Assembly: GCA_038182865.1 (NCBI GenBank)
Contig: CP116226.1
Coordinates: forward strand, 4,092,001-4,156,000
From: Microbacterium enclense
Lineage (GTDB): Bacteria; Actinomycetota; Actinomycetes; Actinomycetales; Microbacteriaceae
Reading direction: 5' to 3'
DNA: 64,000 bases
The notes under the pieces are model-generated. The model was not told the DNA's origin, did no database searches, and worked only from the letters and a program-made list of their open reading frames with translations. Shown here piece by piece: positions 34,546 to 43,962 of this stretch. The stretch's first letter is position 1. Each line of letters opens with the position of its first letter. A program made the translations under genes and the position numbers.

Positions 34546-35196
34546 TCACACAGTAGTCGTGCGCAGCCCGTCGATCCAATTGGCCAGGAGCCGGATGCCG
34601 GCTTCGCCCGACTTCTCGGGATGGAACTGCGTCGCCGCGAGCGGGCCGTTCTCCACCGCCGCGAGGAACGGCGCCCCGTACGTGCACCACGTCAGGACGG
34701 GCTCGGGGAACGGAGCCGTGACCTCGAGCGACCACTGCTGTGCCGCGTAGGAGTGCACGAAGTAGAAGCGCTCCTTCTCGATCCCGTCGAACAGGCGCGA
34801 GCCGTCTCCGGATGCCACGGTGTTCCAGCCCATGTGCGGGAGTACCGGGGCCTCCAGCTCGGCGACCGTCCCCGGCCACTCCCCCAGACCAGCCGTGTCG
34901 ACCCCGCGTTCGATGCCCCGCTCGAACATGACCTGCATGCCGACGCAGATGCCCAGCACCGGACGTCCGCCGGCGAGCCGCCGGTCGATGATCTCGCCTC
35001 CGCGGCTGCCGTTGAGCGCGTCCATGACCGCGCTGAAAGCGCCCACCCCGGGCACGAGCAGCCCGTCGGCGTCGAGGAGGAGGGACCGGTCGGAGGTCAG
35101 CCGCGCGTCGGCGCCGGCCTCGATCAGCGCCTTGACGGCGGAGTGGACGTTCCCGGAACCGTAGTCGAGGACGGCGACGATGGGCTTGGCCGTCAC
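34546..35196 (-). CDS. hisH: imidazole glycerol phosphate synthase glutaminase subunit
   Basis: 216 residues, class I glutamine amidotransferase: LDYGSGNVHSAVKAL, nucleophile Cys in LGICVGMQVMFE, and catalytic His/Glu in ATQFHPEKSGEAG. It supplies ammonia to HisF, which is not in the window. Start GTG 35196 overlaps the hisB stop (GTGA). Confidence 0.96.
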   Translation of the reverse strand: MTAKPIVAVLDYGSGNVHSAVKALIEAGADARLTSDRSLLLDADGLLVPGVGAFSAVMDALNGSRGGEIIDRRLAGGRPVLGICVGMQVMFERGIERGVDTAGLGEWPGTVAELEAPVLPHMGWNTVASGDGSRLFDGIEKERFYFVHSYAAQQWSLEVTAPFPEPVLTWCTYGAPFLAAVENGPLAATQFHPEKSGEAGIRLLANWIDGLRTTTV

Positions 35197-35807
35197 AGCG
35201 CCCCCTTGGTGCTCGGGATGCCGTCGACCAATGGGTCGAGGGCCTTCGCCTGACGGAAGGCGCGCGCGAGCGCCTTGTACTCGGCCTCCGCGATGTGATG
35301 CGGGTCGCGGCCACCCAGGACGCGCACGTGCACGGTCAGGCCGGCGTGGATCGAGATGGCCTCGAAGGAGTGACGGACGAGAGAACCCGTGAAGTGCCCC
35401 CCGATGAGGTGGTGCTCGAAGCCCGCGGGCTCACCGGCGTGAACGAGGTACGGCCGGCCGCTGATGTCGACCACCGCCTGCGCGAGGGCCTCGTCGAGGG
35501 GGACGAGCGCGTCGCCGTAGCGGGCGATGCCCGACTTGTCGCCGAGGGCCTCGCGAATGGCCTGACCGAGGACGATCGACGTGTCCTCGACCGTGTGGTG
35601 GGCGTCGATGTGGGTATCGCCGGTCGCTCGCACGCGCAGGTCGGTCAGCGAGTGCTTCGCGAAGGCCGTGAGCATGTGGTCGAAGAAGGGCACCGTCGTC
35701 TGGATGTCGCTCGCGCCGCGGCCGTCGAGGTCGAGTTCGAGCTCGATGCGCGACTCGCTCGTCTCGCGGGCGATCGACGCGGTACGGGGCGTGGCGGGGC
35801 CGGTCAT
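35193..35807 (-). CDS. hisB: imidazoleglycerol-phosphate dehydratase
   Basis: 204 residues with two repeated metal-binding His motifs, DTHIDAHHTVEDT and GRDPHHIAEAEYKALARA. Monofunctional actinobacterial length. Overlaps hisC (ATGA) and hisH (GTGA). Confidence 0.97.
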   Translation of the reverse strand: MTGPATPRTASIARETSESRIELELDLDGRGASDIQTTVPFFDHMLTAFAKHSLTDLRVRATGDTHIDAHHTVEDTSIVLGQAIREALGDKSGIARYGDALVPLDEALAQAVVDISGRPYLVHAGEPAGFEHHLIGGHFTGSLVRHSFEAISIHAGLTVHVRVLGGRDPHHIAEAEYKALARAFRQAKALDPLVDGIPSTKGAL

Positions 35808-36889
35808 GACCGCGATCCTACCGAGGCGAGGGCGTCGAGGAACGCGGTGGTCTCGTCGGCCGTGCCCGCCGTCACCCGCAGGTGGTGGGGGATTCCGACG
35901 TCGCGGATGAGGACACCCCGGTCGTACAGCGCCTTCCACGTCGCCTGCGGGTCGTCGACCCCACCGAAGAGCACGAAGTTCGTCCACGTCTCGTGCGCGG
36001 TGTACCCGAGCGCCGAGACGGTGGCCGAGATACGGTCGCGCTGGGCGACGATCTCGTCGACCATCGACAACATGGTGTCGGCGTGACGGAGCGCTGCCGT
36101 CGCCGCCGCCTGCGTGAGCGCACTCAGGTGGTACGGCAGCCGAACCAGACGCAGGGCGTCGACGAGAGCGGGGTCCGCCGCGAGGTACCCCACGCGAGCA
36201 CCGGCGAAGGCGAACGCCTTGCTCATCGTGCGCGAGACGACCAGACGCGGGCGATCCGGCAGGAGCGAGACCGCAGAGGCCTCGTCGCGCGGCGCGAACT
36301 CCTCGTATGCCTCGTCGACGATCACGATGCCGTCGGTGGCGTCGTAGACCGCTTCGACGACATCGAGTCGGAGGGGCGTGCCCGTGGGGTTGTTCGGAGC
36401 ACACAGGAAGACGATGTCGGGGCGCTGCTCGCGCACTTGTGCGGCGGCCGCCTCAGCGCTCAGCGAGAAGTCGTGCGCACGCGTGCCCGCGACCCAGCGC
36501 GCGCCGGTCGCACGCGTGAGGATCGGGTACATCGAGTACGTCGGAGCGAACCCCATCGCTGTACGACCCGGCCCACCGAACGCCTGAAGGATGTGCTGGA
36601 GCACTTCGTTCGAGCCGTTCGCGGCCCAGATCTGCTCCGGCGTCAGACCGTTGCCGAGGTACCCGGCGAAGGCCTCCCGGAGACCGGTGAACTCACGGTC
36701 GGGGTACCGGTTGACGTCGCGGAGGGCCCGGGCCACGGCATCCAGGATGTCGTCGGCGACCTCGGGCGGAACGGGATGAGTGTTCTCATTCACGTTGAGC
36801 GCGACGGGCAGGGCCGCTTGAGGGGCGCCGTACGGGGTCATCCCCCGGAGGTCGTCGCGAAGAGGCAGGTCATCTAGGCGCACAGTCAC
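35804..36889 (-). CDS. hisC: histidinol-phosphate aminotransferase
   Basis: 361 residues, class I/II PLP aminotransferase. Core: NVNENTHPVPPEV, ANGSNEVLQHILQAFGG, FLCAPNNPTGTPL, IVIVDEAYEEFA and the PLP Lys in SRTMSKAFAFAGARVGY. I place the start at GTG 36889 because -10 TACGAT (36897-36902) lies seven nt upstream, giving a leaderless mRNA; the ATG at 36898 would fall inside that -10. hisD is not in the window. Confidence 0.93.
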   Translation of the reverse strand: MTVRLDDLPLRDDLRGMTPYGAPQAALPVALNVNENTHPVPPEVADDILDAVARALRDVNRYPDREFTGLREAFAGYLGNGLTPEQIWAANGSNEVLQHILQAFGGPGRTAMGFAPTYSMYPILTRATGARWVAGTRAHDFSLSAEAAAAQVREQRPDIVFLCAPNNPTGTPLRLDVVEAVYDATDGIVIVDEAYEEFAPRDEASAVSLLPDRPRLVVSRTMSKAFAFAGARVGYLAADPALVDALRLVRLPYHLSALTQAAATAALRHADTMLSMVDEIVAQRDRISATVSALGYTAHETWTNFVLFGGVDDPQATWKALYDRGVLIRDVGIPHHLRVTAGTADETTAFLDALASVGSRS

Positions 36890-36960
36890 CTCACCCATCG
36901 TAGGCGGATGCCGTCGCCGCGAGCCGCCGCAGAGACACGCGAGGTCGTGACGCGCGGGGC

Positions 36961-37311
36961 TCAGGGAGCGGCGAGGTACTCCGTCGGGATGGCGATGCGC
37001 TGGCCGGCAGCGACCGAGCCGCCCTCGAGGGCGTTCAGGCGTGAAATCTGCGCCACGACATCGCGGGGGTCTGCCTCGGGAGCGATGTCTTCGGCGATCG
37101 ACCACAGTGTCTCGCCGCTCATGACGGTGATCTCGGCGAAGGAGTGCCCGGGGGCGCTCGCGGTGCCCGAGGCCAGAGCCGCGCCGCCGCCGATGACGGC
37201 GAGGCCCAGCGCCACGATCACCGGGAGCGCGACGAGGAACGCGACGACGCGGCGACCGCGTGCCGTGAGGCGCAGACGAGTGGTGGGTGCGGTGAGGGTG
37301 ATGCTGCTCAT
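36961..37311 (-). CDS. LysM-domain membrane protein, SOS-controlled division inhibitor candidate
   Basis: 116 residues: a basic N-terminus, one membrane helix at about 21-45 (VVAFLVALPVIVALGLAVIG) and an extracellular LysM domain (ITVMSGETLWSIAEDIAPEA to AAGQRIAIP). Divergent from lexA with SOS boxes in between, the same arrangement as YneA, DivS and Rv2719c, which delay division during DNA damage. AAGGAG precedes ATG 37311. Confidence 0.88.
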   Translation of the reverse strand: MSSITLTAPTTRLRLTARGRRVVAFLVALPVIVALGLAVIGGGAALASGTASAPGHSFAEITVMSGETLWSIAEDIAPEADPRDVVAQISRLNALEGGSVAAGQRIAIPTEYLAAP

Positions 37312-37370
37312 GATGTGCTCCTTGGTGGGGAGAGATTCGCACCCCACCCTCGGCCGGGAGGGCGGTGGTG

Positions 37371-37414
37371 CGAATCTGTATTCCGAATCTATCTTCGATA
37401 CTTTCGAGTGTCAA
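37371..37414 (-). promoter_or_regulatory. SOS promoter of the LysM gene with tandem LexA boxes
   Basis: On the minus strand, -35 TTGACA (37409-37414) and -10 TAGATT (37386-37391) are 17 bp apart. Two LexA-type sites abut: CGAATCTATCTTCG (37384-37397), covering the -10, and CGAATCTGTATTCC (37371-37384), one mismatch, near the start of transcription. The mRNA leader can also form an 11-bp stem AGATTCGCACC/GGTGCGAATCT (37333-37377). Confidence 0.8.
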
Positions 37415-37569
37415 CACCGACGGCGATCGGAGACGAATCGAACGCGACACGCGTGAGGCTCCGTGTCATTCGGGTCGTCCACCGGATACGGTTTCGACAC
37501 GGAGACCTCATCACCAACCTCCGACATTCGAATTTCCGCCGCAGAATCCGCGGCGCGAGGGGAGCTCAG

Positions 37570-38259
37570 ATGACCGACGCGATGGCCGCCGCCGGCCGGG
37601 AACGACCGCAGACGCGGCGGCGCAAGAACCTCAGCGACAAGCAGCTCGCGATCCTCGAGGTCATCCAGCGTTCGATCGCGCGTCACGGCTACCCGCCGAG
37701 CATGCGCGAGATCGGCGACGCCGTCGGCCTGAAGTCGCTCTCGAGCGTGACGCACCAGCTCAACCAGCTCGAGCTCAGCGGATATCTGCGACGCGACCCC
37801 GGCAAGACGCGCGCCATGGAGGTGCTCATCGACCTTCCCGGCGCCGCCGCCGAGAACCCGGCCGATACGGCACCGGCGCTGGGCGACGCCGCCCTCGTGC
37901 CCCTGGTCGGGCGGATCGCCGCCGGTGTTCCCATCACAGCCGACCAGCAGGTCGAGGAGATCTTCCCCCTCCCCCGCCAGCTCGTCGGCAAGGGCGAGCT
38001 CTTCATGCTCAAGGTCTCCGGTGAGTCCATGATCGACGCGGCCATCTGCGACGGCGACTGGGTCGTCGTGCGGTCGCAGGCGAACGCCGAGAACGGGGAG
38101 ATCGTCGCCGCGATGCTCGATGGTGAGGCCACGGTGAAGACCTTCCGCCGCCGCGACGGTCACACGTGGCTGCTCCCCCGCAACAGCGCCTTCGAGCCGA
38201 TCCTCGGCGATGAGGCCGTCGTCCTCGGCCGCGTCGTCGCGGTGCTGCGCGCGGTCTGA
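37570..38259 (+). CDS. lexA: LexA repressor
   Basis: 229 residues. N-terminal winged helix (LSDKQLAILEVIQRSIARHGYPPSMREIGDAVGLKS), cleavage site Ala118-Gly119 in GRIAAGVPI, catalytic Ser153 in SGESMIDAAI and Lys190 in EATVKTFRR. Represses the SOS genes and cleaves itself when RecA is active. Ribosome binding site AGGGGAG before ATG 37570. The tandem boxes 170-200 bp upstream probably also control lexA. Confidence 0.97.
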   Translation: MTDAMAAAGRERPQTRRRKNLSDKQLAILEVIQRSIARHGYPPSMREIGDAVGLKSLSSVTHQLNQLELSGYLRRDPGKTRAMEVLIDLPGAAAENPADTAPALGDAALVPLVGRIAAGVPITADQQVEEIFPLPRQLVGKGELFMLKVSGESMIDAAICDGDWVVVRSQANAENGEIVAAMLDGEATVKTFRRRDGHTWLLPRNSAFEPILGDEAVVLGRVVAVLRAV

Positions 38260-38384
38260 TCGCGGACCCGAGCCCAGGATGCCGTGGGCGCAGCACCGCC
38301 GCGCGAGTCTCGCGCGTCGCCGGTGGCAGCGTCCGATCGTCACCCGCGGGAGCGGGTGTCGGAAGCCCTCCCTAGGCTGGGGTG

Positions 38385-40277
38385 ATGGCTGACACCCTCC
38401 CCTACGGTTCCTGGCCCTCACCGATCACGCCCGAGTCGGTCGCGCAGTCGTCGCCGCGCATCGACGGTGCCCTCCTCGTGGGCGATGAGGTGTGGTGGGG
38501 CGAGTCCGTTCCCGCGGAGGCGGGGCGCGTCGCGGTCAAGCGTCGTCGCGCCGACGGCGGTGTCGAGACGGTGCTCCCGGCGCCCGCGAATGCGCGCTCC
38601 GCGGTCCACGAGTACGGGGGCGGCGCGTGGACCGCCTCCGGCGACGGCGAGCTGTTCTACGTCGAGAAGGCCGACCAGCGCGTCTACGCACTGCGTCCGG
38701 GTGGACGGGCGCGCGCGCTGACTCCCGCTGACGACACGGTCCGTCACGGCGGGCTCCGGTTCGAGCACGGTGTCCTCCTCGCCGTCCGCGAGACCCATGG
38801 CTCCGAACGCGTTCCCGCGCGGGCGATCGTGCGTATCGGGACCGATGCGGAGAGGCCCGGAGAGATCCTCGCCGACGGCAGCGATTTCCTCGCTCAACCC
38901 GCGCTCTCACCCGATGGTCGACGTCTGGCCTGGGTGGCCTGGAACCACCCCGACATGCCGTGGGACGCCACGACCATCCGCGTCACCGACCTCGCGACCG
39001 GCGAGGTGCGTGACCTCGCCGCCGCCCCGGGTCGCGCGCCCCTGCAGCCCGTGTGGCTCGGCGACGACGAGCTCCTGTACACCGACGACCCTGACGGACG
39101 CTGGAACCTCGTCCGCCACCCGCTCGACGGCGAGGCGCAGCCAGTGGCCCCAGCCGACGCCGACACGGGCGGCGGTCTCTGGGTACTCGGCACACGGTGG
39201 TTCGGCGCGACCGACGACGGCCGTATCGTCGCGGTGCGGACCAACGGCGACGACGAGATCGTCGAGATCGCTCCGTCCGGTGTCCGGCCGCTCGAGGTCC
39301 CCGCGGTCGCGGGCACGGCGGTCGACGACGCGCGTGGATCACGGGTTCTCGTGTCCGGTGCCGACGCCGGTGGGCGTTCAGGCCTCTGGCTCGTCGACCT
39401 CGATTCCGGCGCTGTCGACCTCGTCACGGGCGGCTCCGGCTCGTGGAGCGACGAGTGGATGCCGACGGCTCGTGCCCTCGCGACCGAGGGTCCGCACGGG
39501 CCGGTCCACGCCTTCGCCTACGCTCCCACCAACCCCGACATCGCAGCTCCCGACGGCGAGCGTCCGCCGTACGTCGTGCTCGTCCACGGCGGCCCGACCT
39601 CGCACGTCGGGCCCTCCCCCTCGGCCAAGACGGCGTTCTTCACCAGCCGCGGCATCGGCGTGCTCGACGTCAACTACGGCGGTTCGACCGGCTACGGTCG
39701 CGCATACCGCGAGCGCCTGAAGGGGCAGTGGGGCGTGGTCGACGTCGACGACGTGGCCGCTGCGGCATCCGCGCTCGCCGAGGCGGGACTCGCCGATCCC
39801 GAGCGCGTGGCCATCACGGGCGGATCGGCAGGCGGGTGGACGGTGCTGGCCGCCGTCACGAACACCGACGTGTTCTCCGCCGGCATCTCGCGCTACGGCG
39901 TCGGCGACGCGCGCGCGTTGGCCGAAGACACCCACGACTTCGAGGCACGCTACCTCGACGGACTCATCGGCCCTCTCCCCGACGCCGAGGCGGTGTACGT
40001 CGAGCGATCGCCTCTCAGCCACCCGGAGCGTTTCCGCGTGCCGCTGCTCATCCTCCAGGGCAGCGAGGACCGCGTCGTGCCTCCCTCCCAGGCCGAGGCC
40101 ATCCGCGACGCCCTCTCCGCACACGGTGTCCCCCACGCCTACGTGCTCTACGAGGGCGAGGGCCATGGCTTCCGGCGTGCCGAGACCGTGGTCGACTCGC
40201 TTCGCCGCGAGCTCGGTTTCCTCGGCGCGGTGTTCGGCTTCGCGACGCCGGGCATCGAGCCTCTCGAGCTCGACTGA
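38385..40277 (+). CDS. S9 family (prolyl oligopeptidase-type) serine peptidase
   Basis: 630 residues: N-terminal beta-propeller with DPP-like blades (PALSPDGRRLAWVAWNHPDMPWD) and a C-terminal alpha/beta hydrolase with nucleophile Ser in TGGSAGGWT, Asp in QGSEDRVVPP and His in YEGEGHGF. No signal peptide, so cytosolic processing of short peptides is likely. ATG 38385 is preferred over the adjacent GTG because -10 TAGGCT (38373-38378) ends six nt before it. Confidence 0.92.
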   Translation: MADTLPYGSWPSPITPESVAQSSPRIDGALLVGDEVWWGESVPAEAGRVAVKRRRADGGVETVLPAPANARSAVHEYGGGAWTASGDGELFYVEKADQRVYALRPGGRARALTPADDTVRHGGLRFEHGVLLAVRETHGSERVPARAIVRIGTDAERPGEILADGSDFLAQPALSPDGRRLAWVAWNHPDMPWDATTIRVTDLATGEVRDLAAAPGRAPLQPVWLGDDELLYTDDPDGRWNLVRHPLDGEAQPVAPADADTGGGLWVLGTRWFGATDDGRIVAVRTNGDDEIVEIAPSGVRPLEVPAVAGTAVDDARGSRVLVSGADAGGRSGLWLVDLDSGAVDLVTGGSGSWSDEWMPTARALATEGPHGPVHAFAYAPTNPDIAAPDGERPPYVVLVHGGPTSHVGPSPSAKTAFFTSRGIGVLDVNYGGSTGYGRAYRERLKGQWGVVDVDDVAAAASALAEAGLADPERVAITGGSAGGWTVLAAVTNTDVFSAGISRYGVGDARALAEDTHDFEARYLDGLIGPLPDAEAVYVERSPLSHPERFRVPLLILQGSEDRVVPPSQAEAIRDALSAHGVPHAYVLYEGEGHGFRRAETVVDSLRRELGFLGAVFGFATPGIEPLELD

Positions 40278-40320
40278 CGCGAAAGACCCCGCCGAGCACC
40301 ACCCGGCGGGGTCTTTCGCG
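40278..40320. terminator. bidirectional terminator
   Basis: Perfect 17-bp stem with GAAAGACCCCGCC/GGCGGGGTCTTTC core and 9-nt loop, between the convergent S9 peptidase and hflX stops. T-rich segments inside the stem serve both directions. Confidence 0.85.
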
Positions 40321-40327
40321 TGGCGCG

Positions 40328-41845
40328 TCAGGCGGCGAACGGCTCCAGCTCGGCAGCGAGGCGCGCGCCGACGTGCGCGTGCAGGAACGTCCCGGACTCC
40401 CGGTGTTCCTGAGCGACGATCAGGCCGCTCTCGTGCACCGCCGAGACGAGGTCTCCGCGATCGTACGGGACGACGGCCTGCACCTCGACGGCGGGAAGCG
40501 GCAGGGCCTCCTCGATCGCGGCGCGGAGCTCGTCGATCCCCTCACCGGTGCGCGACGACACGAAGTGCGCCTGTGGGGCGAGGCCCCGCAGGACAAGGCG
40601 GTCGTCGGCTGTCACCAGGTCGGCCTTGTTGAACACGACGATCTCGTGGCCGAAATCGGCGTTCACATCGCCCATCACGTCGCGCACCGTCGCCAGCTGA
40701 GCGGCCGGGTCCGGGTGCGACGCGTCGACGACGTGGAGGATGACGTCGGCGTCGCCGACCTCCTCGAGCGTCGAGCGGAACGCCTCGACAAGCTGGTGCG
40801 GGAGGTTGCGCACGAACCCGACCGTGTCGGTCAGCGTGTAGACGCGACCGTCGGTCGTCTCCGCGCGGCGGACGGTGGCATCCAGCGTCGCGAACAGCGC
40901 GTTCTCGACGAGGACGCCGGCACTCGTCAGGCGGTTGAGCAGACTCGACTTGCCGGCATTGGTGTACCCGGCGATGGCGACGGAGGGGATGGTGTGCCGC
41001 TTGCGCTCGGCGCGTTTGGCAGCGCGGGCCGGCGCGAAGTCGCGCAACTGCTTGCGAAGCAACGCCATCTTCGTGCGGATGCGACGACGATCGAGTTCGA
41101 TCTTCGTCTCACCGGGGCCGCGGGATCCCATACCGGCGCCGCCGGCACCGACCTGTCCACCGGCCTGCCGCGACATCGAGTCACCCCATCCGCGCAGGCG
41201 CGGGAGCAGGTACTCGAGCTGCGCGAGTTCGACCTGCGCCTTGCCCTCGCGACTCTTGGCGTGCTGGCTGAAGATGTCGAGAATGACCGTGGTGCGGTCG
41301 ATCACCTTCACCTTCACGACGTCCTCGAGCGCGCGTCTCTGGCTGGGGGCCAGCTCGGTATCGGCGATGACGGTGTCGGCTCCGACCGCGGCGACGATGT
41401 CCCGCAGTTCTTCGGCTTTGCCGCGCCCGACGTACGTCGCCGGGTCGGGGTGAGGCCGACGCTGGAGGACGCCGTCGAGAACGACGGCGCCGGCCGTTTC
41501 GGCCAGAGCCGCGAGTTCGCGGAGCGAGTTCTCGGCATCCGACTGGTAGCCCTGGGGGTGCACGCCGACGAGCACGACGTTCTCGAGGCGCAGCTGGCGG
41601 TACTCGACCTCGGTGACGTCCTCGAGCTCGGTCGAGAGCCCGGGAACACGCCGCAGCGCGGCGCGCTCCTCGCGATCCCACTGGTCGCCGTCCGTGCTGC
41701 CGCCGTACGCCGTCGCATCGTCCTGAAGCGCCTGCGCTGCACCGAAGACCCGGACCCCGCGGTGCGCATCGGCGCGCGACAGCACGCGGTCCACCGGGTC
41801 CACCGGCGCCGCGTCCGTGTTCGGGGGTGTGGTCTGTTCGGTCAT
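40328..41845 (-). CDS. hflX: GTPase HflX
   Basis: 505 residues. N-terminal HflX domain (LVGVHPQGYQSDAENSLREL, TYVGRGKAEEL), coiled coil with GMGSRGPGETKIELDRRRI, then the G domain: GYTNAGKSSLLN, DTVGFVRNLP, NKADLV. Rescues or splits stalled ribosomes in other bacteria. AAAGGAA precedes ATG 41845. Confidence 0.96.
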   Translation of the reverse strand: MTEQTTPPNTDAAPVDPVDRVLSRADAHRGVRVFGAAQALQDDATAYGGSTDGDQWDREERAALRRVPGLSTELEDVTEVEYRQLRLENVVLVGVHPQGYQSDAENSLRELAALAETAGAVVLDGVLQRRPHPDPATYVGRGKAEELRDIVAAVGADTVIADTELAPSQRRALEDVVKVKVIDRTTVILDIFSQHAKSREGKAQVELAQLEYLLPRLRGWGDSMSRQAGGQVGAGGAGMGSRGPGETKIELDRRRIRTKMALLRKQLRDFAPARAAKRAERKRHTIPSVAIAGYTNAGKSSLLNRLTSAGVLVENALFATLDATVRRAETTDGRVYTLTDTVGFVRNLPHQLVEAFRSTLEEVGDADVILHVVDASHPDPAAQLATVRDVMGDVNADFGHEIVVFNKADLVTADDRLVLRGLAPQAHFVSSRTGEGIDELRAAIEEALPLPAVEVQAVVPYDRGDLVSAVHESGLIVAQEHRESGTFLHAHVGARLAAELEPFAA

Positions 41846-41943
41846 GTGTTCCTTTCGTCGCGGGCGTTCCCGCGGTTTCCTGCTCTTGCTCTCGCACTTT
41901 AGCCGCCCCGACGTCGGAGGCCTGGGTCCGTTACTCTGTCGGA

Positions 41944-42588
41944 ATGGGCAGCGAGCACTACTTCAGCGCGTCGCCATCGAGTCCCGAACAGCTCCGCCGC
42001 ATCCGTGTGACGCTTGCCGGTCGCGACCTCGAGGTCGTGACGGCAGGCGGCGTTTTCAGTCCCGACCATGTGGATGCCGGGACGTCGGTGCTGCTCGCCA
42101 ACACCCCGCCCCCTCCCGCCGGCGGGCACTTCCTCGACCTGGGGTGCGGGTGGGGCCCGATCTCGCTGTCTCTCGCGCTGGCATCACCGCATGCCACCGT
42201 GTGGGCGATCGACGTGAACGAACGGGCGCTGGATCTCGTGCGTCGCAACGCTGAGTCACTCGGCCTCACCAATGTGAACGCCGTCCGGCCCGAGGATGTT
42301 CCCGACGACATCTCGTTCCGGACGATCCGCTCCAACCCGCCCATCCGCGTGGGTAAGAGCGAACTGCACAGCATGCTCGAGCAGTGGATCCCCCGCCTGT
42401 CGGAGCGCTCGGACGGCTGGTTCGTCGTGCAGCGGAATCTCGGGTCGGATTCGCTGCAGCGCTGGCTCGCGGCGTCGTTCACCCCCGGCTACAGCGTCCA
42501 CCGCGCAGCCACGGGTCGCGGTTTCCGCGTGCTGCGTGTGCGCCGCCACGGCTCGCCGCCCAGCGAACCCATCGACGTCGTCTCCTGA
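41944..42588 (+). CDS. RsmC-like class I methyltransferase
   Basis: 214 residues. SAM motif LDLGCGWGPISLSLA, acidic motif II VWAIDVNERAL and the NPPIRVGK motif typical of rRNA guanine-N2 methyltransferases of the RsmC family. It lacks the N-terminal half of E. coli RsmC, as usual for short homologues. ATG 41944 is six nt after -10 TACTCT (41932-41937), so leaderless. The rRNA target is inferred. Confidence 0.88.
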   Translation: MGSEHYFSASPSSPEQLRRIRVTLAGRDLEVVTAGGVFSPDHVDAGTSVLLANTPPPPAGGHFLDLGCGWGPISLSLALASPHATVWAIDVNERALDLVRRNAESLGLTNVNAVRPEDVPDDISFRTIRSNPPIRVGKSELHSMLEQWIPRLSERSDGWFVVQRNLGSDSLQRWLAASFTPGYSVHRAATGRGFRVLRVRRHGSPPSEPIDVVS

Positions 42589-42607
42589 CGCCGACGGGGC
42601 TCCCTCG

Positions 42608-43462
42608 TCAGGCCAGCGCGACCTCGCCCGTGAAGACCAGCGACGCCGGTCCCGACAGGAAGACGTGGCCGTCGGCCACCCGGACGCCGAGCGTGCCACC
42701 CGGGGTGTCCACGGTCCACACGTCGGGGGCCGCGGCTCCGGCCCAATGCCGCACGGCGAGCGCCGCGGCGGCGACTCCCGTCCCGCAGCTCAGGGTCTCG
42801 CCGACGCCCCGCTCGAAGACACGGAGCCGAATGGCCCCCACACCCTCCTGGACGAGGGGGTCGGCGGGGACGACGAACTCGACGTTCGCCCCGTTCCGCG
42901 GCGCGGGGTCGAGCACGGGCTGGTAGGTGAGGTCGAGCGCCTCGAGCTCGGCATCCGAGGCCACCGCCACCACCACGTGGGGGTTGCCGACGTCGATGCC
43001 GACGCCCGGACGTGCGACGGGCAGGCCCTTCGCACGCACGAGTGTGTCGGTCGCCTCGATCTCGAACGCCCCGAGATCGACCTCGTACCCGCGGTCGCTC
43101 CGGGTGAGGGTCTTCACCCCGGCGCGCGTTCCGATGCGCAGGCCCCCGTCGAGGGTCGCGAGGCCGGTGTCGCTCAGGTAGCGCGCGAACACCCGCGTGC
43201 CGTTGCCGCACATCTCCGCCTTCGAGCCGTCGGCGTTGCGGTAGTCCATGAACCACTCGGCACCGGATGCCAGAGCCTGGGCACCCTCGTCGATCGCGGC
43301 CGATCGCACGACACGCAGCAGCCCGTCGGCACCGATACCGAAGTGACGGTCGCAGAGGACCGCGACCTGGTCGTCGCTCAGGTCGAGCTCGCCGTCAGGG
43401 TCGGAGATGACGACGAAGTCGTTCCCCGTACCGTGGCCCTTGGTGAACGCGATGCTCGACAT
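42608..43462 (-). CDS. dapF: diaminopimelate epimerase
   Basis: 284 residues with the two catalytic Cys motifs AEMCGNGTRVFARYL and LSCGTGVAAAALA and the opening KGHGTGNDFVV. Converts LL- to meso-diaminopimelate for lysine and peptidoglycan. The ATG follows -10 TAGACT by six nt (43469-43474), so it has its own leaderless promoter, although it follows the miaB-miaA-ypeA unit. Confidence 0.97.
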   Translation of the reverse strand: MSSIAFTKGHGTGNDFVVISDPDGELDLSDDQVAVLCDRHFGIGADGLLRVVRSAAIDEGAQALASGAEWFMDYRNADGSKAEMCGNGTRVFARYLSDTGLATLDGGLRIGTRAGVKTLTRSDRGYEVDLGAFEIEATDTLVRAKGLPVARPGVGIDVGNPHVVVAVASDAELEALDLTYQPVLDPAPRNGANVEFVVPADPLVQEGVGAIRLRVFERGVGETLSCGTGVAAAALAVRHWAGAAAPDVWTVDTPGGTLGVRVADGHVFLSGPASLVFTGEVALA

Positions 43463-43509
43463 GTCCCCAGTCTAGGGAGCAGCCCGGCGCGCGGGAGCAC
43501 CCGGCGGCG

Positions 43510-43962
43510 TCACGCGGACGGAGCCGCCGGGCCGCCCGGGCCGTCGACGACGAGGCGCTTTCCGGTCGCCCAGGTCTCGAACGGTTCGTATCCGAGGGCG
43601 TCGTAGAAGCCGCGAGCGCCGACGTTGTCCGGACGCACCATCAACTGCACCTTCGGGCACCCCAGGTCTTCGAGGAGACGTTCGGCCTCGGCGACCAGCG
43701 CGCGGCCGACGCCACTCCCCCGACGCGACGCCGCCGCGGCGAGGTAGTACAGCCACCCCCGATGCCCGTCGTACCCGGCCATGACCGAGCCCACGACGAC
43801 CTCGTCGTCGACCGCGACGAGGAACAGCTCGGGCTGCACCGTGAGCTTGCGCCGGATGTCGGCGCGGGGATCGTTCCACGGGCGCGTCAGACCCGCCTCC
43901 TCCCAGAGCGCCACCACGGCGTCCTCGTCGGCGAGGGTGAAGGGGCGTATCTCCACGGTCAC
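43510..43962 (-). CDS. ypeA: YpeA-like GNAT acetyltransferase
   Basis: 150 residues closely resembling E. coli YpeA: TRPWNDPRADIRRKL, GSVMAGYDGHRGWLYYLAA, then the acetyl-CoA loop RRGSGVGRALVAEAERLL and CPKVQLMVR. Substrate unknown. Start GTG 43962 overlaps the miaA stop (GTGA); a second GTG lies six nt on. Placement between miaA and dapF indicates co-expression with tRNA modification genes. Confidence 0.88.
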   Translation of the reverse strand: MTVEIRPFTLADEDAVVALWEEAGLTRPWNDPRADIRRKLTVQPELFLVAVDDEVVVGSVMAGYDGHRGWLYYLAAAASRRGSGVGRALVAEAERLLEDLGCPKVQLMVRPDNVGARGFYDALGYEPFETWATGKRLVVDGPGGPAAPSA

